A DNA stretch of 64,000 nt, from assembly GCF_000350225.1 (NCBI RefSeq), contig NW_005178519.1:58944-122943 (forward strand). The letters are read 5' to 3'. The notes beneath the pieces were generated by a model, which ran no database searches, was not told where the DNA came from, and saw only the letters and a list, made by a program, of their open reading frames with translations. Of this stretch, positions 41,635 to 52,358 are shown in pieces (the first letter of the stretch is position 1; every line of letters begins with the position of its first letter). The position numbers and the translations under genes are program-made. Origin of the DNA: Chondrus crispus (taxonomy: Eukaryota > Rhodophyta > Florideophyceae > Gigartinales > Gigartinaceae).

Positions 41635-42813
41635 ATGTTGGAGATACCGCTCGCATCAGAGCTTACGAATATGGTCAACTTTATTGCCCTTGACTTGGTC
41701 TTGCTTCCGTATGTGATGCATGTTTCTGGACTGTTGGCTGGGTATGCGAATCATTCGACTTTGAGCAAAACTCGCAAACTCCGCCTCGTGGTCTTCGACA
41801 TTCCTCTTGTAGGCGGTGGCATAGTCATGTCTCGTTGCTGGTTGCGAACTTTCCTCATCATAGTCAGGCTCTCCGTCGTCGCCGCTGTGGCTGTGTGTAA
41901 TTTCGGGCTGGAGGGACGCTCGAGGGCAAAATTCGTGACGAGGGAGGCGGCAGTCCGGGTCCCGGGTGTGCTCAACGATTCATTCTTCACTATTTACAAG
42001 GCAACAGAGCGCCGTATGAGGTGCTCCGACTCGACGGAAAATGGCGACTTCAAGTTTGGAGCTGTAATCGATGATCGATGCTACTTGGAAGGGACTGATG
42101 GTGTTTACATCTCGAAGCTGGCTTTCGAATCCGCAAACATCACTGTATCCGCGACAAGCTGTGAAAGTCATGTGCGGTGTTCGTATTCGACCACGACGTT
42201 TCAATGTGATCGAGTAGACCACGTTTGCGTTGGAAATCCAAAAGATTCTGGATGCGAGGGGGCAAACGGTGTTCAATTCCGTTCGTGTGTATCAGTTGTC
42301 TACGACTATTCCGATGCTTCGGGATGGATTTGTCTGGAGGGATGGTTGACACCTGGCATTGCGTCAGAGCGAGCGTTGTGCCGCCAATTCTGGGCTAGAC
42401 GACAAGATGTACAAGACTGGGTCAACCTATATATATCTGACACTGATGATCCACTTGTTGCACTCTTCGGGTCTGCGTATGGACAGGAAGCGAGACGAAA
42501 TGTGACTGTGCCCGACGGTGAGAAGTCCTTGACAATCATCCAAGCGATATGGATTGTGCCGATGATTTGGGTCGTTGGTGTGGCTGTAGTTTTGACGATA
42601 TGGTGGTTCTTGTGTCGTGTCACAGGAGCTCATGTGATTGCCCACGACGAAAGGGGATTAACAAAACTGTTAAATAGGCAAATTGAGGAGAGCGTGTCCC
42701 GCTTCGATGACTTTGAGCCACCTCAAGATATCTTATTCATGGAGAACGCACAAACATGGCTGCCGTACATGAAAGATGAGGATCAATCAACCTCGACAGA
42801 TTTGGTGGCCTAG
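41635..42813 (+). CDS. orphan membrane protein with Cys-rich ectodomain
   Basis: Not recognised. ATG 41635 gives 392 aa. Hydrophobic stretches lie at about 13-37 (NMVNFIALDLVLLPYVMHVS), 70-89 and 301-327 (IIQAIWIVPMIWVVGVAVVL). Between the last two, residues 90-300 carry ten cysteines (130, 149, 176, 182, 191, 198, 207, 218, 233, 249) and three N-glycosylation sequons (N114, N169, N289), as expected for a disulfide-bonded lumenal or extracellular domain. An acidic cytosolic tail of about 60 residues follows (RFDDFEPPQDILFMENA). It may belong to a lineage-specific surface protein family. Neighbouring DNA on both sides is repeat-rich and gene-poor. Confidence 0.6.
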   Translation: MLEIPLASELTNMVNFIALDLVLLPYVMHVSGLLAGYANHSTLSKTRKLRLVVFDIPLVGGGIVMSRCWLRTFLIIVRLSVVAAVAVCNFGLEGRSRAKFVTREAAVRVPGVLNDSFFTIYKATERRMRCSDSTENGDFKFGAVIDDRCYLEGTDGVYISKLAFESANITVSATSCESHVRCSYSTTTFQCDRVDHVCVGNPKDSGCEGANGVQFRSCVSVVYDYSDASGWICLEGWLTPGIASERALCRQFWARRQDVQDWVNLYISDTDDPLVALFGSAYGQEARRNVTVPDGEKSLTIIQAIWIVPMIWVVGVAVVLTIWWFLCRVTGAHVIAHDERGLTKLLNRQIEESVSRFDDFEPPQDILFMENAQTWLPYMKDEDQSTSTDLVA

Positions 42814-44349
42814 AGCACTCAAAATGACCTTGAAAAGATATGCGGATGTACTATTATCTTGAATAGATGGCAGTGTAGATAAAGAAGTGGACAAAGATTA
42901 ACAATTCTCTATTCATTGTACAATCCTGCGAGAAGCAGCCTACATCATTCTGTTATATGCGATGAAAAATGCGTGATAAACATCAGATAAGCCAAGCTTT
43001 CATGAGGTATACCGTGGTCTCAATTGACAATTTGAAGAGCATGTTCTGAGCGAGCTTAAACAAAGGCAGTTGGGCTAGCTCCATTATTTTCACAGGATCG
43101 CACAAAAGAAGTCCATGCTTTATTCGTTCTTCTTGATGTAGAGCGTAGGGATTGTTACGCACGGCACTGGCGTAAAGAACATCTCCCGGGAAATTCTAGA
43201 TTTAGCCAGGTGAGTGAAGGTCGAAGAGGTTGACAAAATGGACTCAAAGATGTTTGAGACGTGATCTGCTGCAAAGAAGCAATTTTTTGAAACAACAGCA
43301 GAACTGCGTAGAATGTTACTCTATTCTGCTCTCAGTTGGATGTGCAATACCTTAATAGATAAAAGGTGGGAGGGGATAGTGTTCTCAAGTGACTGGCTCT
43401 ATCCGCCCATTTGTGAGGCTGTAGATCGGGAGTGCGCCAGTGCCGTTGCACGTGATGAAACGGGGAAACAGTAGGAGTGGGCTGGAGAGCATGTACTTCT
43501 GTATGTACATCGTGCGTACCTGAAAAGTTTCATTGGAAGCTTCCGAGGGATGCAAATTAAAGAAAGCATTGGTCATTGTCGCGAGCTCCAAAAAAAAAAA
43601 AAATTGAGCGAGGGCGCAGACGAGGCGTTGTGGTGCATGTATTTTCTTCTTCTAGGTAAAAAAACGTCGGTGCGTTACTTCAGGCAGAGCAGTTTCCATA
43701 GGCATGGGCAAAAGGTGTATGTACGAATATTGAAGGTTGAGGACATGGCACTCCGGCCGCCAGTTTCGGGGTGACAATTCTAGGAAAGAGTATTCCAAGA
43801 CTGCCATGCAACAAGGTTTATACGTTCAGTCGAAAAGCGTGACTAAACGGGAGATTCTGAACATCTTGGCGGACTTAGGACTTTAGTTTCTACAGTGGGT
43901 GTGCCATTTCGTCCAATGAGGTAAAATGGGGATAAATCCACTCGAACTGCTTGTCTGACGAGAATGATAGGGTTTTGATTGCGAATCGTCTTCAACGGCA
44001 CTATTTTGCACGCGATTATCATTTAGTTAGAGTTTGAAAATCGTCAACAGGAGAACATGCATCAATCGTGTAATCTGAAAAGCTTACGCCTTGGGCACGG
44101 GCGCAGTTGCACGGTTAGCAGTGAAGAAGGTGAGGGAATGAGGAGTGTGGGGTTGCAGGTTGAGCGGAGTTGTACCCTCGAAGGTACAGTTCTACACTGA
44201 ATGAACAATCACAACCAGTTCACCAGTTCATCTCGATACAGTTTAAGGCCAGTTGTGCTCTTAGGCCTCGTTTAAATCAAGGGCAGAAATCATAAATCAA
44301 TTACGCTCAAAATTGGGAGCTCGAGAGAACACAAATAGTTGTCACTGTA

Positions 44350-44395
44350 CCACTCGAGAAGGGTACTCCACAGAGCTAAGACCCTTCTCGAGTGG
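44350..44395. repeat. inverted repeat, 15-bp perfect arms
   Basis: Arm CCACTCGAGAAGGGT at 44350-44364 and its exact complement at 44381-44395, loop 16 nt. A third, interrupted copy of the arm (CCACTCGAG...GAGAAGGGTAC) lies at 44402-44423, so the right arm could pair with either side. Confidence 0.9.
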
Positions 44396-44617
44396 ACCCC
44401 TCCACTCGAGAGGGAGAAGGGTACAGTACTCCATTCTCACAAAAGTCGGCCGCCTGCTTCGTGACCCGCGTGATGGGGCACGTGACAAGGATGCGCACGA
44501 CCTGAATCCTCGACCGACGGATTGATTGACGATCACAGTGACACGTTTTTGGTGGGTAGAAATGAATTGGACACAGTCTGCTACAAGAATAATATGCCAA
44601 TATGTCAACATTTATAT

Positions 44618-44683
44618 AGTGCGGCCTCTATTTGTATCACACTACCCACTACCCGGTAGTGTGATACAAATAGAGGCCGCACT
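44618..44683. repeat. inverted repeat, 29-bp perfect arms, 8-nt loop
   Basis: Left arm 44618-44646 (AGTGCGGCCTCTATTTGT...) is the exact reverse complement of 44655-44683, with loop CACTACCC. A transcript would fold into a long perfect hairpin. It overlaps the next palindrome by six bases. Confidence 0.95.
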
Positions 44684-44714
44684 GCCATGGGTAGTGACTA
44701 CCCATGGCAGTGCG
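44678..44714. repeat. inverted repeat, 18-bp perfect arms, 1-nt centre
   Basis: CGCACTGCCATGGGTAGT at 44678-44695 pairs perfectly with 44697-44714 around a single G. It shares its left end with the right arm of the 29-bp hairpin, giving two alternative or adjacent cruciforms. Confidence 0.95.
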
Positions 44715-45341
44715 ACGGCAGTACGCCGTGTGCGAATTGGGTGTTTCGCATAAGGCGCCCAGTTTCCCTCATCAGAGCGGTGATTAGGGGATTAGGGGTT
44801 AACATGGCGGAAGGTTTCATAGAGTTCCCCATGCCGGCCAATACCAACGCCGCCGCGCAATCAGAAAGTTGTGCTCTTGTTCGCCTACACGTGTCTCTGT
44901 TCACGGCGCCACACGACGCGGCTGATTGCAGTGCTGGCTGCCTACATTGGCATTGCCTCTGGTGTAGTGACATATAGACCCTGTGGGTCCACAGATTGGT
45001 GTTGTTCCAACATGAGGGGCAGCCATCCTTTGACCGCATATACGTTCTGGACATCGCATTTGTTCCATTCTGGCCCCTGGCAACACAACATCTTGTTGTA
45101 CATAGACACAAAAAGGATCAATGCGTTTGAAAGCACTGAGTTGCGTGCGCAATGACTTGCCCCGAAAACCTGTGAGAGATGAAGTGCGATACCTGTACAT
45201 GCATTCCACGCCTCTCAGTCACCGCCCGTGCTCACATATAGCCTTGTCATATCAAGCACAATATCAAGGCAGGCAGTTGGACTCTCGACCCCGCCGTCGT
45301 CGTGAGATTGCCGTGCTACGTACAGGGCGATGACTTCCCAG

Positions 45342-45366
45342 CTAGCTACCCTTGAAGGGTAGCTAG
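45342..45366. repeat. palindrome, 12-bp arms, TACCCTT core
   Basis: CTAGCTACCCTT-G-AAGGGTAGCTAG, perfect arms around one base. Shares the TACCCTT/AAGGGTA core with 47057-47071. Confidence 0.9.
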
Positions 45367-45550
45367 ACCTACTGCAGAGCAATACGAGAACCCTTGCGCA
45401 AATCGAATTCAGAAATCGCAAGCGTGACATTTGCGTCGTACCACTGGTGACATAGATATTGTACATGACATTTCTCTCTTAGGTTGTTCCTTTCTCACAT
45501 TGCCGCCTCTTTGCCTTCCTCGATAGAACCAATACACCAGTGTCCGCAAG

Positions 45551-45566
45551 AGGGTATATATACCCT
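45551..45566. promoter_or_regulatory. palindrome AGGGTATATATACCCT upstream of globin gene
   Basis: Sixteen-base perfect palindrome about 150 bases before the globin ATG, with a TATATATA centre. Could be a TATA-type promoter element, a regulator site, or a member of the local AGGGTA palindrome family. Confidence 0.4.
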
Positions 45567-45716
45567 TCACAACTGCCCTTCCTCTCCCAATTGCCCGTCT
45601 GCGAACGATATCATCTCGGCCTGCAACAATCGGTTACCAGTTAGCCACAGTTGATCCTTATTCTACCACAGCGCTGAGTCCAAAGAGTCCAAAGAAAAAC
45701 CCACACATTTCACAAA

Positions 45717-46608
45717 ATGGTGGCTGCCGAACCTACCCCAGAGACGATTGCTATTGTCAAATCAACAGTTCCTATCCTGCGCGAGAATCTGACGGAAGTC
45801 ATTACCCGCTTCTATGAGAACCTTTTCTCTACGTATCCGGAGCTCAAAAAGCAGTTCAACATGTAAGTCACTGCCTCGATCACAATCGTTTCCCTCTCAC
45901 GAAAAGCAGAGAACGCAGACGAATTCTAATTACGAGTCATTCAATGAAAAATGTTTCAGGGATCGCCATCGCGGAGGCACTGTGAAGGAGGAGAACGGAA
46001 TTCCGAAGCAAGTCGCGGCCCTAGGTGGTGCTGTCATTTCCTACGCGAAGAATATTGACAGGGTTGAGGCTTTGCTACCAGTCGTTGAGCGCATTTCACA
46101 CAAGCACGTGAGCCGCGGTGTTTCCGCCGCGCAGTACGACAAAATTGGGGAGTGCTTATTGAGAGCGATGAAGGACATCTTGGAGGAAGCCATCACCGAG
46201 GACATTCACAACGCTTGGGCAGAGGCGTACGGGTTTTTGGCTAGCGTATTCATCAACATGGAGACTAAACTCACGGAGGAATTGTCAGAAAAAGCTGGGT
46301 ATTCTGGGTTTGTGCCCATGAGCGTGGTGGGGATGGAGACGGACGAGGATGGAAGTAAACGACTCTCCCTGAAGTCTGAAGAGTTTGGAACGCCGCAGCA
46401 TGGTCCTGGGCAATATGTTGCCGTCGTGATTGAGAAGGAGGGATTGGAACCAACGATGACCAGTATGGCGACAGTCAGGGAGGATGAAGAAAATACGTTG
46501 TGGATCTATGTTCCCGACAGTCAGGAGGAATCGACTCGCTATTTGCTCGACGTCGTCGAACTTGGATCCGTAATCAAAGTTTCCGTGCCGTGCGGAAAGG
46601 TCAAGTAA
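45717..46608 (+). CDS. flavohemoglobin-like globin lacking reductase, two exons
   Basis: Heme protein of the flavohemoglobin/NO-dioxygenase globin class. Exons 45717-45862 and 45960-46608 (donor GTAAGT, acceptor TTTCAG, 97-nt intron) give 264 aa. Globin residues 1-150: Tyr B10 is Y33 in RFYENLF, Gln E7 is probably Q66 in PKQVAALGGAVISYAKNID, and proximal His is H98 in ISHKHVSRGVSAAQY. After it, GPGQYVAVVIEKEGL and STRYLLDVVELGSVIKVSVP resemble the FAD barrel of flavohemoglobin, but the FAD-binding RxYS motif is absent (TSMA in its place). The protein stops after KVSVPCGKVK, where the NAD domain should begin. Electrons would have to come from another reductase. AATAAA is at 46740-46745. Confidence 0.85.
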
Positions 46609-48429
46609 TGTACAGTATGTTCATATGTCCAAGCCTGCGTAATTCATGTCCAGTAGAGGACGTTCTGTGTAATTCCTGATAATCTTTCCGAGTTGAAGAG
46701 ACCGCAGCTGAAGCATTCTTGTAGACAAGTATTCCGAAGAATAAAGAAACCACGATTGGAGCAACTGTTACGATGCGCATGACCTTTCTAGACTCCTTCC
46801 GGTCCGCCTTTGAAAGACAAGGTCACGAAAGAATGAGAGGAAAAGGGCGCATTGGGTGGAAGGCCTCATCTATGGTTTTGCGCGCCCGCAATGACACACG
46901 AGATCCAAGATCCCGCCTCCGTGACCGAGACTCCATGTAGCATACGTGTAAGGCTGAATGCAGGCGCCTTTGTTTAACTTAAGGTGTACCTTATCATATA
47001 CCTTACATCTTTATTTACAACAGAGCTAAGACCCCTTCTTTACAGTACTACAGTACTACCCTTCAAGGGTATACAGTATAATATATTAATAATATAATTC
47101 CATATAATATATGATATAGAAAACAGTGCAACGAGGAATTGCAGCAATGCATCCCCCGTATGATCACGTTGCAACTTAACTGCATTGAGCGCATAGCCAA
47201 GTCTTTGTGCACTCGGCGATACAGTAGAGTATAAACTTTAAGTCCTGCACAAGTGCAATACGTACAGAAGCGGGTGGACTTGAAATGACCTCATGTTTGT
47301 CACTGCGGCCACGTGCACCGCAAACGCCTCTTCCTACGGTACAAACTCTCTCACTGATTTTAGAATTTCAGGAGTCGCCCACACATTGCACCTCGTGCTG
47401 CGATATGAGGCCCTCGGCAAGCCTCGGTGCTCATATCTGCACTCGGCGCGTGTCTGCACTCGAATCGAGGCGACAACCCCTACATGTCGCCCGGTGGTTG
47501 CGCCGTCATCCTCGCGATGTGTAATATTGTAGCGATACGGGAAGCTTCTCTCTCAACCCCAACGCAAGCATGCGTTTTATGGTGCAGCGACGACATGAAC
47601 AACCTTGGCGCCTGGTCTCGCATCCTTCGTTGTGTTCACAAAGAGAAATCGCGCTACTGTACGGTGACCTCTGAAAGTACCAGGCCAAAATGGTTACAAC
47701 CAGTTACTGCAAGTACTATAGTGTAGGCTACTTTATTTCCTGTTGTCATTTTCTGACCACCTGCACATGATTTAAAGTAGGCTACATTATTACTACAGTA
47801 TCAGTACCAACAATCCCCCCACACCTTACCACAGTTCTATTCTAGAAGTACACAATTAGGACTTCCAAGCCGATCCTCCGCAAGTCCCGCTCACGTTTTA
47901 GTGTATAGAATTGGTTTATCAGCCTCGAATCGGGGATCTTCTTCTTTTCATAAATATAATGCGATACACTATTTGGAACAAAGTCAAACTTTTCAATGTA
48001 CGGTATGGGAATCCATACCATACCATACACAAACGTTTTGAGTTGGAACGACCCTGAGTGTTCTGCACCAAGTTATTGCCGAAAACAAGCACGTTAAGAA
48101 AATAGAATCCAAGGTAGCCTTTTAAATAATCAATTTAATATATACATTTTTGCAAAAAAGCCCAGGTCGGAGAGACGACACTAGCTTTCTCACTTTTTCA
48201 TGAGGAAAATGACCTCACGACAATGCAATTAGCAGAATGGAGCGATAGCTGCAGTTGACGCTCACAAGGGCCTGAAGCTGCGCTCTGTGCCGTACGCAGT
48301 GTCATCCGTCGAAACGGGCGGTCCCAGTGACAAATAATCTGAGGGCAACGCTGGGGAGAAGTCTTATCTGGTGTCAGCACTAGGATTGCGCTCTAAGTGC
48401 CCACAGATATCGCGATATATATATGGGAG
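46609..48429. other. gene-poor 1.8-kb region with repeats
   Basis: Holds the globin 3' end and a segment at 47021-47040 (CAGAGCTAAGACCCCTTCTT) nearly identical to 44371-44386. Also present are AGTACTAC repeats, the palindrome at 47057-47071, AT-rich TATAATATAT tracts and a small hairpin GGTATGG-GAAT-CCATACC at 48002-48019. No gene is supported. Confidence 0.45.
47057..47071. repeat. palindrome TACCCTT-C-AAGGGTA
   Basis: Perfect seven-base arms around C. Same core as 45342-45366, and next to a CAGAGCTAAGACCC block shared with the 44.37-kb inverted repeat. Confidence 0.85.
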
Positions 48430-50370
48430 ATGTCTGAGCTTCAAGGGGCCTTTCTACACTGCCCGCTTTCGTTCCATTTGACATCACGTCTTCTCTTCTC
48501 ATCTTCAAGAAAGAAAGCATGTCAGACGTGGACTGTGAAGGGACAGGGGACCAACAGCACACCGCAACGGTCTTCAAAAGGTCCGCAAACCAATGACGAC
48601 AAAAACTCTGGAAAGAGCAAGGTGAGAAGGCTGCATGGAAATTCATTGCAGCGGCTAGCGAGGAAAGTCGGCGAAGCTCGTGACAAATTTATGGAAGCCT
48701 CGGACGAAGCAAAGGCGCTCAAATCCTCGCCAGATGGGTTCATCCTTGGTTCCGAATTTTCCAACCTTGGAATCTCCAGCATGTCTTTGAAGCAAGACCT
48801 CGATGTACCGCCAGCTCCAAAATACTGGGGTTTAGACCCTCAACACGTGTTTGAGAAGGTGAGGGAGTATCTGGTGCGGGAGGGTGTTGATGAAAGCGAT
48901 TGTGACGAATACATTGAGGATCTCGGTAGAATACTCTCGGCGTTGCGAGGATGGACATTTGCTATTAGTGACCAAGCGCGGCCGCTCTTGCAGCTCAGTG
49001 ACCATGAAGGGAATGATGACGTCTTTCAAACCACTTCGTCAGATTCTGTAGATGCGCTCGTGACTCTGCTTCAGCTTGGTGGCTTTGCGGTGCTCCCTGA
49101 CATAATAGAAATTACGGACCCTCCCTGCCCAGAGGCGCTGCCACTTGGGGAATCGATAAAAGATACGCTCGACCCCACCCTATCTCAGCATAGCCCAGCG
49201 GTCCGCCAGCATATCGAAAGCAACGGCGTGAATATTGGTAGTTCGTCGCACTACCCGTATCTGTTCATCGCAACCAGGGGTGTTACTCTAGTTCGCAATT
49301 CTGGTCTACTCTTTCCTCAGAAGATTCGAGCGATAGAGCGCTCCTATTTCAGTTGGATCAGCGCCCCATTTGCTTTTTTTGTGAAACCAATTCTGGCGTT
49401 GAACGCTTTAGGATGGAACCTAGCCCTGAGGGTCACACAGAAGGAGCTAGATCGCCCTGACGGACGCGAAGACGCAGTACGCGTACTGTCGGCTGGCCCC
49501 GATGTCGTTGGGCAAAGCGGTTCCCCCAATGACTCGTCGCTTGAGCGTACAAATACGAAGCGGGTACGACGAGTGGTGCCCGCACTCAAACTTGACGGAG
49601 GATGGAATTCGTTGGCCCGATTGTTTTTGCCAACCTTTACGCAGGAGCCGGCTCACGAATTGCTGTTTTTGATGTATCGCGAGGTGGATTTAGATAAGGA
49701 CTCCATTCGAAGGGAAGCTAGACGCAAGCTTGCGCAGCAAGTGAAGGAATCTGTGGCAGAAGTGATCAACCCTATACCGCGAAAACGAAGGACTGTCGAC
49801 AAACCCAAATGCGAGACGGGAGAGGCTGCCTTCTACAAGTTTCAAAAACCCATTGGTCGTCTGAAGCCGGTCAGCATCAATTTGTTCAGGTCTGTTCAAT
49901 GGGGTACGATCAAACACTTCCTTCCATCTACGTTTGTTTTGCCTGCAACAAGAGACTTGCTAAGGATTGATGCGTTGACACTCCTTGGACTTGTCTCGAC
50001 CATTGCAACGTATGCAAGAAACGCAGAGACACCCTTCGTGTTCCCTCTTTTGTTCGGTTCGCTAGCTACTTATGCCGTACGAGTCATATTCGGCTGGCGT
50101 TCGTCTCTGAGCAAATACAAGGGTCAGATTGCCAGCGAGAGAGCTAAAGCCATTCTTTCGCAGGAAAGAAGCGCGCTAGATAGCTTAGCAGTCATAGCTG
50201 CAGAAGAGCAACTTCCAGATGTATGCAGTGTTTGGCTTTGTGGAGTTTTAAAAAACATGAAAGAAGCTAGTGAAATACAAGAGGACGTGTTCGGAGAAGT
50301 GACGCTGTGCAGGGAAACGGTCCAGTCTTGGAAGGATTGGCTCAACGACATGGCCGCGATTACCTCGTAA
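48430..50370 (+). CDS. DUF3754 / TMEM143-like membrane protein
   Basis: Family of unknown function found in plastids, mitochondria and bacteria. ATG 48430 gives 646 aa. The N-terminus (MSELQGAFLHCPLSFHLTSR) is Ser/Leu/Arg-rich and could target an organelle. In the middle, YPYLFIATRGVTLVRNSGLL and the following ERSYFSWI resemble the family's strand-rich region. The C-terminal part has INLFRSVQWGTIKHFLPST, then two hydrophobic segments at about 514-532 and 538-556 (PFVFPLLFGSLATYAVRVIF) before a helical end that fits the E-rich DUF3754 finish. Convergent with lipoyl synthase. The call rests on similarity in pattern, not on a catalytic motif. Confidence 0.7.
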   Translation: MSELQGAFLHCPLSFHLTSRLLFSSSRKKACQTWTVKGQGTNSTPQRSSKGPQTNDDKNSGKSKVRRLHGNSLQRLARKVGEARDKFMEASDEAKALKSSPDGFILGSEFSNLGISSMSLKQDLDVPPAPKYWGLDPQHVFEKVREYLVREGVDESDCDEYIEDLGRILSALRGWTFAISDQARPLLQLSDHEGNDDVFQTTSSDSVDALVTLLQLGGFAVLPDIIEITDPPCPEALPLGESIKDTLDPTLSQHSPAVRQHIESNGVNIGSSSHYPYLFIATRGVTLVRNSGLLFPQKIRAIERSYFSWISAPFAFFVKPILALNALGWNLALRVTQKELDRPDGREDAVRVLSAGPDVVGQSGSPNDSSLERTNTKRVRRVVPALKLDGGWNSLARLFLPTFTQEPAHELLFLMYREVDLDKDSIRREARRKLAQQVKESVAEVINPIPRKRRTVDKPKCETGEAAFYKFQKPIGRLKPVSINLFRSVQWGTIKHFLPSTFVLPATRDLLRIDALTLLGLVSTIATYARNAETPFVFPLLFGSLATYAVRVIFGWRSSLSKYKGQIASERAKAILSQERSALDSLAVIAAEEQLPDVCSVWLCGVLKNMKEASEIQEDVFGEVTLCRETVQSWKDWLNDMAAITS

Positions 50371-50793
50371 ACGTTTCAGGAAGTGGACTCGGAGGGACCT
50401 GAAACCATTCATAGGGAATTCCTCAGGAACGAATGATCAAATCGAAGGGTTCCGCGCGCTTCAACGGATATTTTCATTTTCTTGTTTCCGCACTATCTGC
50501 TGCAGCCTTCACGTAGGATGAGCGTACGCTTATCACTCAATCAGTGTTGCAGTACGAAACTAGACCCTCGGGTGCGTTGTCCTTGTTCTGTACTAGTTCT
50601 CCAGTTAACAGCGACTCCGAAAGTTCAGGGGTGGGCGACAACACTGATAAAATGTTACACGAGCATATCTGCAGCTCATGCTTCTAACAAAGTAGTTGAT
50701 AGAGCGTTGTGCCATTTAGTATCAGATTGTTCGCGTCCTGGTAGTCTCAAATTTCGAAGCAATGCTCCCGAACTGAAAAAGAGCTTGTTACAG
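50371..50793. other. convergent intergenic, DUF3754 / lipoyl synthase
   Basis: About 420 bases of 3' flanking DNA without a supported gene or repeat. Confidence 0.5.
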
Positions 50794-51819
50794 TTAATTG
50801 TGTCCCTTGTCTTGCCGGATCATATTGTTCAGGAAATATTCTCCCGCCTTATAAGAACTCCTGACGAGCGGTCCTGCTGCGACATACCGGAATCCCATTT
50901 CTTTTCCCTCTTCCTCCCAAAGTCGAAACCTCTCTGGTGTTACGTATTCTACGACACTTAAATGCCTTTCAGTGGGTCTCAAATATTGTCCGAGTGTGAG
51001 TACATCAACGCCTGCTTCTCTTATATCCAACATAGCTTGTCGCACTTCCTCGTTGGTCTCGCCAAGGCCAAGCATAAGGCTTGTTTTTGTATATACACCA
51101 GACTCCTTCGCCCGTTTGAGCACGGAGAGGCTCTGTTCATAGCTCGCCCTTGGGTCTCTCACATAGCGCTGTAAGCGTTGGACTGTCTCAACATTATGGG
51201 CATAAACGTCAAGTCCCGAATTCGCCAAGCGGTCAACCGCCGCAAAATCGCCACGAAAATCAGAGACGAGGCACTCCACAAGCATATTCGGGCAATACAT
51301 CTTCAGATACTCGACCGTGCGTGCAAAATGGTCGGCGCCCCCATCAGGCATATCATCGCGATCTACGGAGGTGAGGACCACATAATCAACCCCCCACTTG
51401 GCGACTGCGGCCGCCGTGTTGAGCGGCTCGGCTGGGTTTGCGGGCGGCGGTTTAGAGGCAGTGTTAACGGCGCAGAAACGGCAGCCACGGGTGCAGGTGT
51501 CGCCTAGCAGCATGATAGTCGCCGTGCCACCATTCCAGCATTCGCCAATGTTCGGACAGGCTGCCTCTTCACAGACCGTGTGGAGGCTGAGGTCGCGTAG
51601 ATCGGATTTCATTTTTTGGAAACGCGATGCCGTTTGCTTGTTGACATCAGGGGCTGGTACGTGGAACCAACTCGGACGACGACCGGGGGGTTGTGGAGCT
51701 CCGACTCGAGGCGTGGGTGCTGGGGGCGGGGCTTGCGTCATTTGAAGGTTGAAGGTGGTGCGACGCCGGATGGGGCGGAACGGGAGAGAGGTTTGGAATG
51801 CTGGCAGAGATGGAGACAT
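50794..51819 (-). CDS. lipA: lipoyl synthase, plastid type
   Basis: Radical SAM enzyme that inserts two sulfurs into octanoyl groups to make lipoate on E2 and GcvH proteins. ATG 51819 gives 341 aa. Residues 1-45 ([20 protein letters not shown]) look like a plastid leader. The auxiliary cluster motif is C83-x4-C88-x5-C94 ([12 protein letters not shown]). The radical SAM motif is C109-x3-C113-x2-C116 (CTRGCRFC). [39 protein letters not shown] and LMLGLGET are all in place, and the C-terminal RSSYKAGE supplies the serine ligand of the auxiliary cluster. All catalytic residues intact. Divergent from PTPA. Confidence 0.97.
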   Translation of the reverse strand: MSPSLPAFQTSLPFRPIRRRTTFNLQMTQAPPPAPTPRVGAPQPPGRRPSWFHVPAPDVNKQTASRFQKMKSDLRDLSLHTVCEEAACPNIGECWNGGTATIMLLGDTCTRGCRFCAVNTASKPPPANPAEPLNTAAAVAKWGVDYVVLTSVDRDDMPDGGADHFARTVEYLKMYCPNMLVECLVSDFRGDFAAVDRLANSGLDVYAHNVETVQRLQRYVRDPRASYEQSLSVLKRAKESGVYTKTSLMLGLGETNEEVRQAMLDIREAGVDVLTLGQYLRPTERHLSVVEYVTPERFRLWEEEGKEMGFRYVAAGPLVRSSYKAGEYFLNNMIRQDKGHN

Positions 51820-52358
51820 CTTGATTCAAGCATAGAGATACTGAGCGGGTAGATCGGGCGGACTTTTGTGTAGGACGCTGCGTCGTTGTGGCTCCGGCTC
51901 GGCTTTATAGAGAAGAGGTTGTTGCGAGTTCTCCTTTCCGGAAGGGTGGGAAGGAGGATTGAGTCAACCTGAAGTTGGTTTGAGCACCTGCGCAGTGAGG
52001 TATCGAAGGAGATTGAAAAACAGTCAAATTCTGCATTTTCCGGCGTGTATTGTCATTGGCAGAGCGGCAATTTGGTAGATCGTGTATCAGTGCGTACAGT
52101 ACAAGCAGGTTAGTTCAATTGTCGCGGGTTAAATTCGGTGCGTTTGCTAGCGTCTGATCTTGGATTGTACACGCCTACTTGAGCTAGAAAGCTGACTAAA
52201 TCCTTCTCGGCACCTTGCGCAAGAAGAATTCGTCGAGCTACCGACGGGCTTCTGAAGAGCCCAGCAGAATTCGAGACAAGTACAGCCCAGCTTGTTCCAT
52301 CGTAGTAAACCTGGGATCCGACTATTCCCGTGGCGAAAGCACGTTATTTGTTGCCACC
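51820..52358. other. divergent promoter, lipoyl synthase / PTPA
   Basis: About 540 bases between two divergent starts. No repeat or further gene is seen. Confidence 0.5.

Larger units (their letters stand above)
42814..45716. other. gene-poor, palindrome-rich 2.9-kb region
   Basis: No gene is supported. It holds several perfect inverted repeats, listed separately (44171-44188, 44350-44395, 44618-44683, 44678-44714, 45342-45366, 45551-45566), and an A-run at about 43590-43602. The final 150 bases are the globin promoter and leader. Confidence 0.5.

Noticed and set aside
50482-50961. 159-codon plus-strand frame
   Set aside because: Largely antisense to the lipoyl synthase 3' end and without motif.
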